Positions 21,462 through 30,014 of a DNA stretch of 64,000 nt are shown piece after piece. The notes beneath the pieces were generated by a model. The model had not been told where the DNA came from, ran no database searches, and worked only from the letters and a program-made list of their open reading frames with translations. This DNA is from Diaphorobacter nitroreducens (GTDB lineage Bacteria > Pseudomonadota > Gammaproteobacteria > Burkholderiales > Burkholderiaceae_C), in assembly GCA_003755025.1 (NCBI GenBank), contig RJVL01000006.1, positions 1 to 64,000 on the forward strand, given 5' to 3'. The translations under genes were made by a program, and so were the position numbers. The number at the start of each line of letters is the position of its first letter. Position 1 is the first letter of the stretch.

Positions 21462-22199
21462 TCAGCCCATGTGCAGGCCGCCGTTGACCGAGAAATCCGC
21501 CCCGGTGGCATAGCCGCCCTCTTCGGAAGCCAGCCACGAAATGATGGACGCGATCTCGCTGGGTTCGCCCAAGCGCTTCACGGGCACAGTGGCGACGATC
21601 TTTTCCAGCACATCCGGGCGGATCGCCTTGACCATGTCGGTGCCGATGTAGCCGGGGCTCACGGTATTCACCGTCACGCCCTTGGTGGCCAGTTCCTGCG
21701 CCAGCGCCATCGAAAAACCGTGCATGCCCGCCTTCGCCGCCGAGTAGTTGGTCTGGCCGGCCTGGCCTTTCTCGCCGTTCACGCTGCTGATGTTGATGAT
21801 GCGGCCCCAGCCCTTGTCCACCATGTCTGCAACGACCTGCTTGGTCACGTTGAACATGCTGTTGAGGTTGGTTTCGATGACAGCGTCCCAGTCCTCGCGC
21901 GACATCTTGAGGAACATGCGGTCGCGTGTGATGCCGGCGTTGTTCACCAACACATCCACGCTGCCATGCTCGGCCTTGGCCTGGGTGAAGGCCTCCACCG
22001 TGGACTCCCAGTTGCCCACGTTCCCGACCGACGCGTAAAACGTATAGCCCAGCGCCTTTTGCTCGCCCAGCCACTTGTTGTAGTCGCGCGTGGGGCCGCA
22101 CCCGGCGATGACCTTGAACCCGTCCCGGTGCAGACGCTGACAGATGGCCGTGCCGATGCCCCCCATACCCCCGGTGACGTACGCAACTTTCTGGCTCAT
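21462..22199 (-). CDS. phaB: acetoacetyl-CoA reductase
   Basis: A 245-residue short-chain dehydrogenase making (R)-3-hydroxybutyryl-CoA for PHB synthesis. The cofactor loop is TGGMGGIG (residues 9-16). NNAGITRDRMFLKM is present, and the catalytic Ser-Tyr-Lys is in NISSVNGEKGQAGQTNYSAAKAG. The C-terminus SVNGGLHMG is typical of PhaB. It is separated from phaA by 245 bases that contain a terminator and a candidate operator, so it may have its own promoter. Confidence 0.96.
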   Translation of the reverse strand: MSQKVAYVTGGMGGIGTAICQRLHRDGFKVIAGCGPTRDYNKWLGEQKALGYTFYASVGNVGNWESTVEAFTQAKAEHGSVDVLVNNAGITRDRMFLKMSREDWDAVIETNLNSMFNVTKQVVADMVDKGWGRIINISSVNGEKGQAGQTNYSAAKAGMHGFSMALAQELATKGVTVNTVSPGYIGTDMVKAIRPDVLEKIVATVPVKRLGEPSEIASIISWLASEEGGYATGADFSVNGGLHMG

Positions 22200-22301
22200 G
22201 TGTGCTCCTTGGATGTGTCAAAAGTGAATCAGATCAGTGACCACTCTACCCAAGAATTACGACAATACCGAGGAGGAAAACACTGCGCCCCGGCATTATT
22301 G

Positions 22302-22312
22302 TTGCGGCGCAA
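22302..22312. promoter_or_regulatory. TTGCG-G-CGCAA palindrome, candidate PhaR operator
   Basis: A perfect 11-base palindrome about 100 bases upstream of phaB, after phaA's terminator in the direction of transcription. It has the same arm spacing and TTGC/GCAA ends as the palindrome before phaZ. A PHB-gene regulator of the PhaR type is the likely ligand; this is inference. Confidence 0.35.
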
Positions 22313-22371
22313 AAAACCGGGCATCATCGCGTTTTTGCACTCCGTAGCCAGCCGTTGCCGCCTGCGCCGAC

Positions 22372-22408
22372 AAAAAAGGCCGCACGGGGAAGCCCGTGCG
22401 GCCTTTTT
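22372..22408 (-). terminator. intrinsic terminator after phaA
   Basis: An 11-bp GC-rich stem (GGCCGCACGGG / CCCGTGCGGCC) with a GAAG loop and a run of T on the minus strand, 36 bases after the phaA stop codon. It separates phaCA transcription from phaB. The A/T runs on both sides would also allow it to work on the plus strand. Confidence 0.85.
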
Positions 22409-22444
22409 GCATGCAGGGCACCCGTCCCAAAGGGTGCCGCGCCT

Positions 22445-23623
22445 TCAACGCTCCAGCGCCATGGACACGCCCATGCCTCCACCAATGCACAGCGCGGCCA
22501 GGCCCTTCCTGGCATCGCGGCGCTGCATTTCGTGCAGCAGGGTCACCAACACGCGGCAGCCCGAGGCACCGATGGGGTGACCGATGGCGATGGCGCCGCC
22601 ATTCACGTTGACCTTGGCGGGATCGATGCCGAGTTCTTTGTTCACCGCGCACGCCTGGGCAGCGAAGGCCTCGTTGAGTTCGAACAGGTCCACATCGCCC
22701 ACGCTCCAGCCCGCGCGCTGCAATGCCTTGCGGGATGCCGGCACCGGGCCCATGCCCATGGTGGCGGGGTCCAGTCCGCTGGTACCGTAGGCCGCAATGC
22801 GGGCCAGCGGCTGCAGGCCCAGGGCCGCAGCCTTGCTGGCACTCATCACCACCACGGCGGCCGCACCGTCATTGATGCCCGAGGCATTGCCCGCCGTGAC
22901 CGAGCCGGCCTTGTCGAAGGCGGGGCGCAGGCCAGCCAGAGCTTCGGCACTGGTTTTGCGGTTGAGATATTCGTCTGCCGCGAATATGACGGGGTCGCCC
23001 TTCTTCTGCGCAAGTGTCACCGGCACGATCTCGTCCGTGAAGCGCCCTGCGTCCTGGGCGGCGGCGGCCTTTTGCTGGCTGGCCAGGGCCAGCGCATCCT
23101 GCATCTCGCGCGTGATGCCGTGCTGCCTGGCCACGTTCTCGGCCGTGATGCCCATGTGGTACTGGTTGTACACGTCCCACAGGCCGTCGACGATCATGGT
23201 GTCGACCAGCTTCCAGTCGCCCATGCGCTGGCCTTCGCGCGAGCCATTGAGCACGTGCGGTGCCAGGCTCATGTTCTCCTGGCCGCCGGCCACGACGATC
23301 TCGCTGTCGCCCGTCGCCACGGCCTGGGCGGCCAGCATCACGGCCTTGAGACCCGAGCCGCACACGGCGTTGATGGTGAGCGCGGGCGTCTCCTGGGCCA
23401 GCCCCGCCTTCATCATGGCCTGGCGGGCCGGGTTCTGGCCGCAGCCGGCCGCAAGCACCTGGCCCATGATGACCTCGCCCACCTGATCGGGAGCGACGCG
23501 GGCGCGTGCCAGCGCCTCGCGGATGACGATGGCGCCCAGATCGGTCGCGGGGGTCTTGGCCAGTGCGCCGCCAAACTTGCCCACGGGCGTGCGCACGGCG
23601 GAAACGATGACGATGTCTTCCAT
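22445..23623 (-). CDS. phaA: acetyl-CoA acetyltransferase (beta-ketothiolase)
   Basis: A 392-residue thiolase that condenses two acetyl-CoA molecules, the first step of PHB synthesis. The acyl-accepting Cys is in NAVCGSGLKAV (near residue 88). GQENMS, NEAFAAQ, the His of GGAIAIGHPIGASG and the final Cys of CIGGGMG are present. The start MEDIVIVSAVRTPVG is the conserved N-terminus, with an AAAGGA ribosome-binding site; the frame stays open upstream but that part is not conserved. It follows phaC by about 140 bases in the same direction. Confidence 0.96.
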   Translation of the reverse strand: MEDIVIVSAVRTPVGKFGGALAKTPATDLGAIVIREALARARVAPDQVGEVIMGQVLAAGCGQNPARQAMMKAGLAQETPALTINAVCGSGLKAVMLAAQAVATGDSEIVVAGGQENMSLAPHVLNGSREGQRMGDWKLVDTMIVDGLWDVYNQYHMGITAENVARQHGITREMQDALALASQQKAAAAQDAGRFTDEIVPVTLAQKKGDPVIFAADEYLNRKTSAEALAGLRPAFDKAGSVTAGNASGINDGAAAVVVMSASKAAALGLQPLARIAAYGTSGLDPATMGMGPVPASRKALQRAGWSVGDVDLFELNEAFAAQACAVNKELGIDPAKVNVNGGAIAIGHPIGASGCRVLVTLLHEMQRRDARKGLAALCIGGGMGVSMALER

Positions 23624-23765
23624 GGTGTGTCCTTTCGGGAGTGGCACCTGCCGGCTGCACGGCCGCAGGCCAGTAGCCATTGTCTGTCGGCCCGGTGTCA
23701 GGACTATTGCGTAGTCACTCCGCAGCGCGCCGCAACGCCGCCCCCGGGAGCGTGCGGCGCCAGCC

Positions 23766-25484
23766 TCAGGCCTTTTGCTGCACGTAGCGCCCTGGCGCGG
23801 GTTCGATGGCCTTGAACTTCGGCGCCTTTCCATAGGCCTTGGGTGCGGCGATCTGCCGACCGGCGTGGCCGTGCAGCCATGCGCACCAGTCGTCCCACCA
23901 ACTGCCGGGCAGTTCGGTGGCCCCAGCCAGCCATGCATCCAGCGTGGCGGGCAGTTGCCCATCCTCGCGCAGCCAGTGGCTGCGCTTTTTCTTGGCGGGC
24001 GGGTTGATGACCCCCGCGATATGGCCCGACGCGCCCATCACGAAACGCTTGTCCCCCGGCAATACTTGCGTGGAGGCGTAGGCCGCGCCGATCGGCACGA
24101 TGTGATCCTCGCGCGAGCCGTAGATGTACACAGGCAGTTGGACCTGGGTCAGGTCGAGTGGCTCGCCGCACACGGTGAGCCGCCCCGGCCGGATGAGGTT
24201 GTTCTCCAGGTAGAAGTTGCGCAGGTACCAGGCGTAGTACGGCCCAGGCAGGTTGGTGCTGTCGCTGTTCCAGTACAGCAGGTCGAAGGGCGGCGGCGTC
24301 TCGCCCTTGAGATAGTTGCCCACCACGTAATTCCACACCAGGTCGTTCGGGCGCAGAAAGCTGAAGGTGGATGCCAGGTCCTGGCCCTTCATGAGCCCGC
24401 CCTGCCCCATCTGCAGTTCGCGCATGCGCACGAAGCCTTCGTCGATGAAGACGTCGAGGATCCCGGTGTCGGCAAAATCGATCAGCGTGGTCAGGAAAGT
24501 GCAACTGGCCACAGGCTCCTCGCCACGCGCCGCCAGCACCGCGAGCGCCGTGGCCAGCATGGTGCCGCCCACGCAAAAGCCCAGGGCGTTGATCTGCTTG
24601 GCGCCAGCGATCTGCTGCACGGTGGCGATGGCCGTAAGCACGGCCTCGTCGATGTAGTCGTCCCAGGTCTTGTGCGCCAGCGACGCATCGGGGTTGCGCC
24701 AACTCACCACGAAGGTGCGGTGGCCCTGGGCCACGGCATGGCGGATCAGCGAGTTGTCGGGCTGCAGGTCCAGGATGTAGTACTTGTTGATGCACGGAGG
24801 CACCATGAGCAGGGGCCGCTCGTACACCTTGGGGGTGAGCGGCTTGTATTCCAGCAGCTGGAACAGCTCGTTCTCGAACACCACGGCACCCTCGGTGGTC
24901 GCCACGTTGCGGCCCACTTCGAAGCGGCTCTCGTCGGTCATCGAGATATGCCCCTGGCCCAGGTCGTGCAGCAGGTTGGCCACGCCCTTGGCGATGCTCT
25001 CGCCGTGCGTTTCCAGGGCCTTCTGCTGCGCATCCGCGTTGAACACCAGGAAGTTGCTGGGCGCCACGGCGGCCAGCCACTGCTCCACGCTGAAGCGGAT
25101 GCGTGCGCGGGTCTTGTCGTCGGCCTGCACCGCGTCGACCAGGCCCATGAGCGCGTGCGCCTGCAACTGGTAGGCCGCGACCGAGAACGCCGACAACGGG
25201 TTGTGCGCCCAATTCTCGCCCGCGAACCGGCGGTCGTTGCTGAGGGGTGCCTCGTCGTGATGCAGCGCATGGCTCCACAGCGCCTGCACCTCTTGCAGGT
25301 ACCGCTGCTGCACCGCAGCCAGCTTGTCGGGTGCGAAGCTCACCGGGCCGGCAGCTGGCATGGACAGCGCGGCGCCCATTTCTTTGGGCTGCAGGACCTG
25401 CAGCATCTGGCTCCAGCCCTCGCCCACCATCTGCTGGAACTGCCGGGCGCTGTCGGCCCAGCTGGCGTCGAAATTCGTGCTCAT
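23766..25484 (-). CDS. phaC: class I poly(3-hydroxyalkanoate) synthase
   Basis: A 572-residue polymerase that forms PHB on the granule surface. The lipase-like box with catalytic Cys is GFCVGGTMLA (near residue 312). The catalytic Asp is in GSREDHIVP and the His in GASGHIAGVINPP. The block VPPCINKYYILDL and the C-terminal PGRYVQQKA are class I features. The ATG at 25484 has a GGAGG ribosome-binding site seven bases upstream. It is the first gene of phaC-phaA-(terminator)-phaB. No phasin or phaR gene is seen next to it. Confidence 0.96.
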   Translation of the reverse strand: MSTNFDASWADSARQFQQMVGEGWSQMLQVLQPKEMGAALSMPAAGPVSFAPDKLAAVQQRYLQEVQALWSHALHHDEAPLSNDRRFAGENWAHNPLSAFSVAAYQLQAHALMGLVDAVQADDKTRARIRFSVEQWLAAVAPSNFLVFNADAQQKALETHGESIAKGVANLLHDLGQGHISMTDESRFEVGRNVATTEGAVVFENELFQLLEYKPLTPKVYERPLLMVPPCINKYYILDLQPDNSLIRHAVAQGHRTFVVSWRNPDASLAHKTWDDYIDEAVLTAIATVQQIAGAKQINALGFCVGGTMLATALAVLAARGEEPVASCTFLTTLIDFADTGILDVFIDEGFVRMRELQMGQGGLMKGQDLASTFSFLRPNDLVWNYVVGNYLKGETPPPFDLLYWNSDSTNLPGPYYAWYLRNFYLENNLIRPGRLTVCGEPLDLTQVQLPVYIYGSREDHIVPIGAAYASTQVLPGDKRFVMGASGHIAGVINPPAKKKRSHWLREDGQLPATLDAWLAGATELPGSWWDDWCAWLHGHAGRQIAAPKAYGKAPKFKAIEPAPGRYVQQKA

Positions 25485-25637
25485 GCAGCCTCCATCGCGG
25501 CCCAGGCGCGGGCCCCGTATGCCATTGTTGCCCAGCAGGCGGTGCCGCAGAAAACTGCAGCGCATTCGCAGGGCTTTGGGTTTCCGCAGCCGTGGCAAGC
25601 CGGCCACAATCGCCGCTTTGCCCTTTCGGAATCGATC

Positions 25638-25928
25638 ATGTACCTGGTGGTTATCGCATGGCTGTATGTCACCGTGTTGATGGCCTTGGCCGAGGCCACG
25701 TCCGCCAACGGCACGGTGCTGGGCGCCATCGTCACCTTCGTGCTGTACGGGCTGCTGCCCATGTCCATCGTGCTCTACATCCTGGGCACGCCCGGGCGCA
25801 AACGCGCGCTGCGCGCCCGGCAGCAGGCCGAGGTGGAAGCCGCCTCAGGCGGCCAGCCAGATGCAGGCGGCCATGCGCCCGCTGCTGCCGAGCCGGGCGC
25901 TGTCCCGCCGGTGCGAAAAGAACCGTGA
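25638..25928 (+). CDS. small two-helix membrane protein, unknown function
   Basis: A 96-residue protein with two hydrophobic helices (VVIAWLYVTVLMALAEA and VLGAIVTFVLYGLLPMSIVLYIL). A basic cap (PGRKRALRAR) and a disordered Ala/Pro/Gly tail follow. It looks like a conserved Burkholderiales membrane protein without assigned function. Its last 84 bases overlap the 3' end of pgeF on the other strand, so both C-termini are encoded by the same DNA. It is divergent from phaC, and CACAAT (near 25607) could be the -10 of its promoter. Confidence 0.7.
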   Translation: MYLVVIAWLYVTVLMALAEATSANGTVLGAIVTFVLYGLLPMSIVLYILGTPGRKRALRARQQAEVEAASGGQPDAGGHAPAAAEPGAVPPVRKEP

Positions 25929-26696
25929 CGGATTGGCCACAGTGCACCAGGCGCTGGTGCTGTCGTTGCCGTACAGCGCCGTAACGCCGCAGGCGCGCAG
26001 GCGGTGGCGTGCCAGCCCGGCCAGGTCCGCCAGCCACTTGCCATCGCTGGCATGCGGGCGAAAGTACACGGCCGCCCGCGGATCCTGCGCACAGAAGGCC
26101 TCGCGCACCTCCGCGCCCACCTCGAAGGCCTCGGGGCCGATGCAGGGTCCCAGCCAGGCCATTACGTCATCCGCATCCGCCGTCGCTCCGTTTTCAATAG
26201 CTGCTCGCGCTTGCTCTGCCTGCGCTAGGGGCCTAAAACACTCCAAGGTCGATTCCAACACCCCTGCGGCCAGACCGCGCCAGCCCGCATGCGCCGCGGC
26301 CACGCGCGTACCCGCGCGGTTGGTGAACAGTACCGGCAGGCAATCCGCCGCCATCACGATGCAGGCCACGCCTGCGGCCCGCGTGGTGCAGCCATCGGCG
26401 TCCAGCCCGTCGGGCGTGTGCGCGTCCAGCGGCTGCACTGCCGTGCCATGCACCTGGCGCAGGTACACCGCCCGTACCGCGGAGCCGCCGGCGCCCAGCG
26501 CATCTTGCAGCGCCGCCCAGTTGGCCTGCACGGCGGCGGGGTCGTCGCCCACGAAGCGGCCCAGGTTGAAGCTGTCCCAGGGCGGCGCGCTCACGCCGCC
26601 GTTGCGCGTGGTGCACAGCGCACGTACCCGGGCGGGCACGGGCCAGTCCGGAACCAGCCAGTCGTGCGGAACTGCGGAGGGAGCGGTCTGTGCCAC
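25845..26696 (-). CDS. pgeF: peptidoglycan editing factor PgeF (YfiH/DUF152), with repeat-encoded insert
   Basis: A 283-residue cytoplasmic zinc enzyme of the multicopper-oxidase-like YfiH family, which removes wrongly incorporated residues (L-Ser) from peptidoglycan precursors. The metal ligands are in RQVHG (His83), MAADCLP (Cys119) and AAHAGWRGL (His136). I chose a GTG start at 26696, five bases after the preceding stop codon; an ATG is not available near the conserved N-terminus. Residues about 153-170 (CFRPLAQAEQARAAIENG), between the GVLEST helix and WLGPCIGP, come from a palindromic repeat copy. It is co-directional with the maleylpyruvate isomerase-like gene. Confidence 0.88.
   Translation of the reverse strand: MAQTAPSAVPHDWLVPDWPVPARVRALCTTRNGGVSAPPWDSFNLGRFVGDDPAAVQANWAALQDALGAGGSAVRAVYLRQVHGTAVQPLDAHTPDGLDADGCTTRAAGVACIVMAADCLPVLFTNRAGTRVAAAHAGWRGLAAGVLESTLECFRPLAQAEQARAAIENGATADADDVMAWLGPCIGPEAFEVGAEVREAFCAQDPRAAVYFRPHASDGKWLADLAGLARHRLRACGVTALYGNDSTSAWCTVANPSRFFSHRRDSARLGSSGRMAACIWLAA
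26191..26240 (+). repeat. palindromic repeat inside pgeF (copy 5)
   Basis: TTTTCAATAGCTGCTCGCGC..., then TGCGCTAGGGGCCTAAAACA, a forward-orientation copy whose left end is very like the intergenic copy at 62002. Because pgeF is on the minus strand, the gene reads it in the same sense as all other coding copies, with CAA-GCG at the core and GCA-GCT-ATT-GAA after it. Confidence 0.85.
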
Positions 26697-26701
26697 GGGC
26701 T

Positions 26702-27370
26702 TCAGGCCTCGTGGTCCGGGCAGGCAGACGGCTGCGCGCGCTGAAAGGCCGGCAGCGCCATGCATGCGTCGAACGCGGACATCGTGCGCGGCAGACCGTC
26801 CATGTCCACATGGAAGCGCCGGCCGTTGAAGATCTGCGGCACCAGGCAGCAGTCGGCCAGCGTGGGCGCATCGCCCCAGCACAGGCGCGAGGCCGCCAGC
26901 CCGGCGGCCTGGCGTTCGCCGTCCAGCAGCACCAGCTGCCGCTCGAACGCCTCCAGGCCCTTGCGCACCCAGTGGCGGTACCAGGCGTCCTTGGCGGCGT
27001 CTTCCACCTGCAGCTGGTGCTTGAGGTACTTGAGCACGCGCAGGTTGTTCAGGGGGTGGATCTCGCAGGCCACCATCTGCGCCAGCGCCCGCACGCGCGC
27101 GCGCGCCAGCGCGTCGCCCGGCAGCAGCGCAGGCTCGCGGTGGGTCTCGTCCAGATATTCGATGATCGCCATCGACTGCGTGAGCAGGTGGCCGTCATCG
27201 GTCTGCAACGCCGGCACCAGCGTGTCACCCACGCGGTCGGCATAGCCGGGCGCCAAATGCTCTGCCTTGACCAGGTGGACCGGCAGGTAGTCATAGGGCA
27301 GGCCCTTGACTTCCAGCGCGATGCGCACGCGAAACGATGCCGAGGAGCGGAAGTAGTTGTAGAGCTTCAT
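26702..27370 (-). CDS. maiA: maleylacetoacetate/maleylpyruvate isomerase (zeta-class GST)
   Basis: A 222-residue zeta-class glutathione transferase. The family signature SSASFRVRIALEVKG is at residues 9-23, with QSMAIIEYLDE (glutathione site), NNLRVLKYL and GDAPTLADCCLVPQ later. It isomerises maleylacetoacetate or maleylpyruvate cis-to-trans using glutathione. It is divergent from a fumarylpyruvate/fumarylacetoacetate hydrolase gene, and the pair forms the last two steps of gentisate (or homogentisate) breakdown. nagL would be the alternative name if the substrate is maleylpyruvate. Confidence 0.9.
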   Translation of the reverse strand: MKLYNYFRSSASFRVRIALEVKGLPYDYLPVHLVKAEHLAPGYADRVGDTLVPALQTDDGHLLTQSMAIIEYLDETHREPALLPGDALARARVRALAQMVACEIHPLNNLRVLKYLKHQLQVEDAAKDAWYRHWVRKGLEAFERQLVLLDGERQAAGLAASRLCWGDAPTLADCCLVPQIFNGRRFHVDMDGLPRTMSAFDACMALPAFQRAQPSACPDHEA

Positions 27371-27488
27371 GCGGCCGCAGCATAAGCCAAGCCGGCGCCG
27401 GGCGTAATGCGGGCCCCCGCCCATGCGCGGCGCCGCGCCGTGGCACACTGCTTCATCCCTTCACACCGCCGCTACCACCGAGAGAACC

Positions 27489-28184
27489 ATGAGCTATGTG
27501 ATCCCTCCCGCACCGCAGGCCAGCGTGCCCGTCGTGGGCACAACCCAGCGCTTTCCCGTGCACCGCATCTACTGCGTGGGCCGCAACTATGCCGAGCACG
27601 CCAAGGAAATGGGCTTCACCGGCCGCGAGCCGCCATTCTTCTTCATGAAGCCCGCCGACGCCGTGCTGCCCGTGAACCCGGGCGAGACCGGCCAGATGCC
27701 CTACCCCACGCTGACCAAGGACCTGCACCACGAGATCGAGCTGGTGGTGGCCATCGGCAAGGGCGGCAAGCACATCGCCGCGGCCGACGCGCTGTCGCAC
27801 ATCTGGGGTTACGCCGTGGGCCTGGACATGACGCGTCGCGACCTGCAGGGCGAGATGAAGAAGCAGGGCCGCCCCTGGTGCATCGGCAAGGGCTTCGAGG
27901 CCAGCGCGCCCATCGGCCCGATCACGCCCGCGGCGCAGGCGGGCGACGTGCAGCAGGCAGCCATCTGGCTGCAGGTCAACGGCACGGACCGCCAGCGCAG
28001 CAGCGTGGGCCAGCTGATCTGGAACATCGCCGAGACCATCGAACACCTGTCCGCCGCATGGGAGCTGCAGCCCGGCGACCTGATCTTCACCGGCACCCCC
28101 GAGGGGGTGGGCGCGGTGGTGCGCGGCGACGTGCTGGAAGGCGGCATCGACGGCCTGGGCACGCTGCGCGTGGCCGTGGCCTGA
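27489..28184 (+). CDS. nagK: fumarylpyruvate/fumarylacetoacetate hydrolase family protein
   Basis: A 231-residue member of the FAH family, size and sequence like the fumarylpyruvate hydrolase of the gentisate pathway. Family blocks are CVGRNYAEHAKEMG, PFFFMKP, the metal-binding HHEIELVV, GLDMTRRDLQ, GKGFEASAPIGP and GDLIFTGTPEGVG. It would split the ring-cleavage product into fumarate and pyruvate. Divergent maiA supplies the preceding isomerase step. No gentisate dioxygenase is in the window. The 3' end runs into a repeat copy that forms a good terminator. Confidence 0.87.
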   Translation: MSYVIPPAPQASVPVVGTTQRFPVHRIYCVGRNYAEHAKEMGFTGREPPFFFMKPADAVLPVNPGETGQMPYPTLTKDLHHEIELVVAIGKGGKHIAAADALSHIWGYAVGLDMTRRDLQGEMKKQGRPWCIGKGFEASAPIGPITPAAQAGDVQQAAIWLQVNGTDRQRSSVGQLIWNIAETIEHLSAAWELQPGDLIFTGTPEGVGAVVRGDVLEGGIDGLGTLRVAVA

Positions 28185-28190
28185 TTCACT

Positions 28191-28245
28191 ATCATAAAAA
28201 TAGCTGCTAGCGCTTTCCCCATAAGCGCTGCAGCCGTTTTTTATT
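28191..28245 (+). terminator. palindromic repeat (copy 6) forming an intrinsic terminator after nagK
   Basis: A forward-orientation repeat copy. GCTGC-T-AGCGCTT (28203-28215) pairs with AAGCGCT-GCAGC (28223-28234), a 12-bp stem with one bulge, followed by CGTTTTTT. This is a convincing Rho-independent terminator 7 bases after the nagK stop codon, made entirely from the repeat. Confidence 0.8.
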
Positions 28246-28255
28246 CATACAACGA

Positions 28256-28804
28256 ATGAACTTCCGCCGCCCCATCAAGCATTGCCGCGCCTGCGGAACG
28301 GCCGTGGCCTACCGCGTGCCCGACGACGGTGACACGCGCGAGCGCGCCGTCTGCCCCAGTTGCAACGTAATCCACTACGAAAACCCGCTGATGGTGGTGG
28401 GAACGGTGCCGGTACTGGGGGACCACGTGCTGCTGTGCAAGCGCAACATCGAGCCGCGCCGAGGCAAGTGGACCCTGCCGGCCGGCTTCATGGAACTGGA
28501 CGAGACCACCGTCGAGGGCGCCGCGCGCGAGACCGACGAGGAAGCGGGCGCGCAAATCCAGATGGGCCCGCTGTTTTCGCTGCTGAACGTGCCGCAGGCG
28601 GGTCAGGTGCACCTTTTTTACCTGGCCACGCTGCTCAGCGACCGCTTCGACCCTGGCCACGAGACCATCGAGGCACGCCTGTTCACCGAGGACGAAATCC
28701 CCTGGGACGAGATCGCGTTTCGCACCGTCAAGCACACGCTGGAGCAGTTCTTTGCCGACCGTCGCGCGGGGCGCTTCGGCATGCACTGCATCGACATCAC
28801 CTGA
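28256..28804 (+). CDS. NUDIX hydrolase with N-terminal zinc ribbon
   Basis: A 182-residue protein. A C-x2-C...C-x2-C zinc ribbon (HCRACG and CPSCN, residues about 9-37) is followed by a NUDIX domain whose box is GFMELDETTVEGAARETDEEAG, residues about 79-100. The catalytic Glu pair is intact. The layout resembles NADH pyrophosphatase-like or ADP-ribose pyrophosphatases acting on nucleoside diphosphate derivatives; the substrate cannot be fixed. Its 3' end overlaps the convergent MFS gene by 8 bases. Confidence 0.88.
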   Translation: MNFRRPIKHCRACGTAVAYRVPDDGDTRERAVCPSCNVIHYENPLMVVGTVPVLGDHVLLCKRNIEPRRGKWTLPAGFMELDETTVEGAARETDEEAGAQIQMGPLFSLLNVPQAGQVHLFYLATLLSDRFDPGHETIEARLFTEDEIPWDEIAFRTVKHTLEQFFADRRAGRFGMHCIDIT

Positions 28805-29999
28805 GCAACCGGCCAGCCCCTGCGCTGCGCCAACCGAGACCCGCAAGGCACAGCGCCGCAAACACACCGCCGGCCCAGAACGTGGCCGCCGGCCCCACGG
28901 CATCCCACATCAACCCGGCGACCGCGCTGGCCACCAGCATGGCCAAACCGCTGGCCAGGTGGAACACGCCATAGGCCGTGCCGCGCAGGTCGGCCGGAGT
29001 CGCATCCGCCACCATGGCCGACAGCAGGCCCTGCGTCATGCCCATGTGAATGCCCCATACGGCCACGCCGGCAATCACCAGGGTCCAGTGCTGGGCGGTT
29101 GCGAGCAGCACGTCCGACAGGATCAGCACCACCAGGCCCCAGGCCAGCAGCCGCGTGTGGCTCACGCGGTCCGACAGCTTGCCAAATGGATAGGCCGCCG
29201 CCGCATACACCAGGTTCATGGCCACCATCACCAGGGGCACGAGTGCCATGGGTATGCCGATGTTCTGGGCGCGCAGTACCAGGAAGGCTTCGCTGAAACG
29301 TGCCAGCGTGAACACCGCACCCACGGCCACCACCCACCAATAGGCGGGCCCCAGGCGGCGGATGTTCTCGCGCCGGATGGGGTTGGTGCGGCGCACGCCC
29401 CCTTGGGACGCAGGCTCGCGCACGCCCCAGGCCAGCACGGCCACCGACAGCACGCCCGGCACCACCGCCACCCAGAACACGGCGCGAAAGTCATTGGCCC
29501 ACAGCAGCATCAGGCCCACGGCCAGCAGCGGCCCGAGGAAGGCGCCCACCGTGTCCAGTGACTGGCGCAGGCCGAACGCGGCACCGCGAATCTCCGGCGG
29601 GGTCACGTCGGCCACCAGCGCATCGCGCGGTGCGCCGCGGATGCCTTTGCCCACCCGATCGATCAGGCGCGCCGTCACGATCAAGCCGGCGCCCGAAGCC
29701 AGCGCGAAGAGCGGCTTGGTGACGGCCCCCAGCCCATAGCCCAGCAACGCCAGCCCCTTGCGCCTGCCAAGATAGTCGCTGAGCGTGCCCGAGAACACCT
29801 TGACGATCAGCGCCGTGGCTTCTGCCAGACCTTCGATGAGGCCCACCGCGAAGGCCGACATACCCAGCGCGCCCACCATGAACATCGGCAACAGGCTGTG
29901 GATCATCTCGGACGAGATGTCCATCAGCATGCTCACCAGGCCCAGCGCCCATACAGCGGCGGGGATGCGCGCTGGCGAGGGTTGGCGCGGCGTCTGCAT
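28797..29999 (-). CDS. MFS transporter, 12-helix type
   Basis: A 400-residue inner-membrane carrier with about 12 hydrophobic segments. Conserved loops are LSDYLGRRKGLALLGYGLGAVTKP (between helices 2 and 3) and RLIDRVGKGIRGAPRDALVADVTPPEIRG. The RVGKGIRGAPRDAL block marks a subgroup of uncharacterised exporters sometimes found near metal or drug resistance genes. The substrate is unknown. The gene upstream in the same direction is the class A PBP, 15 bases away, so the two may be co-transcribed. Confidence 0.85.
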   Translation of the reverse strand: MQTPRQPSPARIPAAVWALGLVSMLMDISSEMIHSLLPMFMVGALGMSAFAVGLIEGLAEATALIVKVFSGTLSDYLGRRKGLALLGYGLGAVTKPLFALASGAGLIVTARLIDRVGKGIRGAPRDALVADVTPPEIRGAAFGLRQSLDTVGAFLGPLLAVGLMLLWANDFRAVFWVAVVPGVLSVAVLAWGVREPASQGGVRRTNPIRRENIRRLGPAYWWVVAVGAVFTLARFSEAFLVLRAQNIGIPMALVPLVMVAMNLVYAAAAYPFGKLSDRVSHTRLLAWGLVVLILSDVLLATAQHWTLVIAGVAVWGIHMGMTQGLLSAMVADATPADLRGTAYGVFHLASGLAMLVASAVAGLMWDAVGPAATFWAGGVFAALCLAGLGWRSAGAGRLLR

Positions 30000-30014
30000 G
30001 CCAAGGGGCCGTGG

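Noticed and set aside
26702-28184. Complete gentisate or homogentisate catabolic cluster
   Set aside because: Only the isomerase and hydrolase are present; no ring-cleaving dioxygenase, hydroxylase or regulator gene lies nearby.
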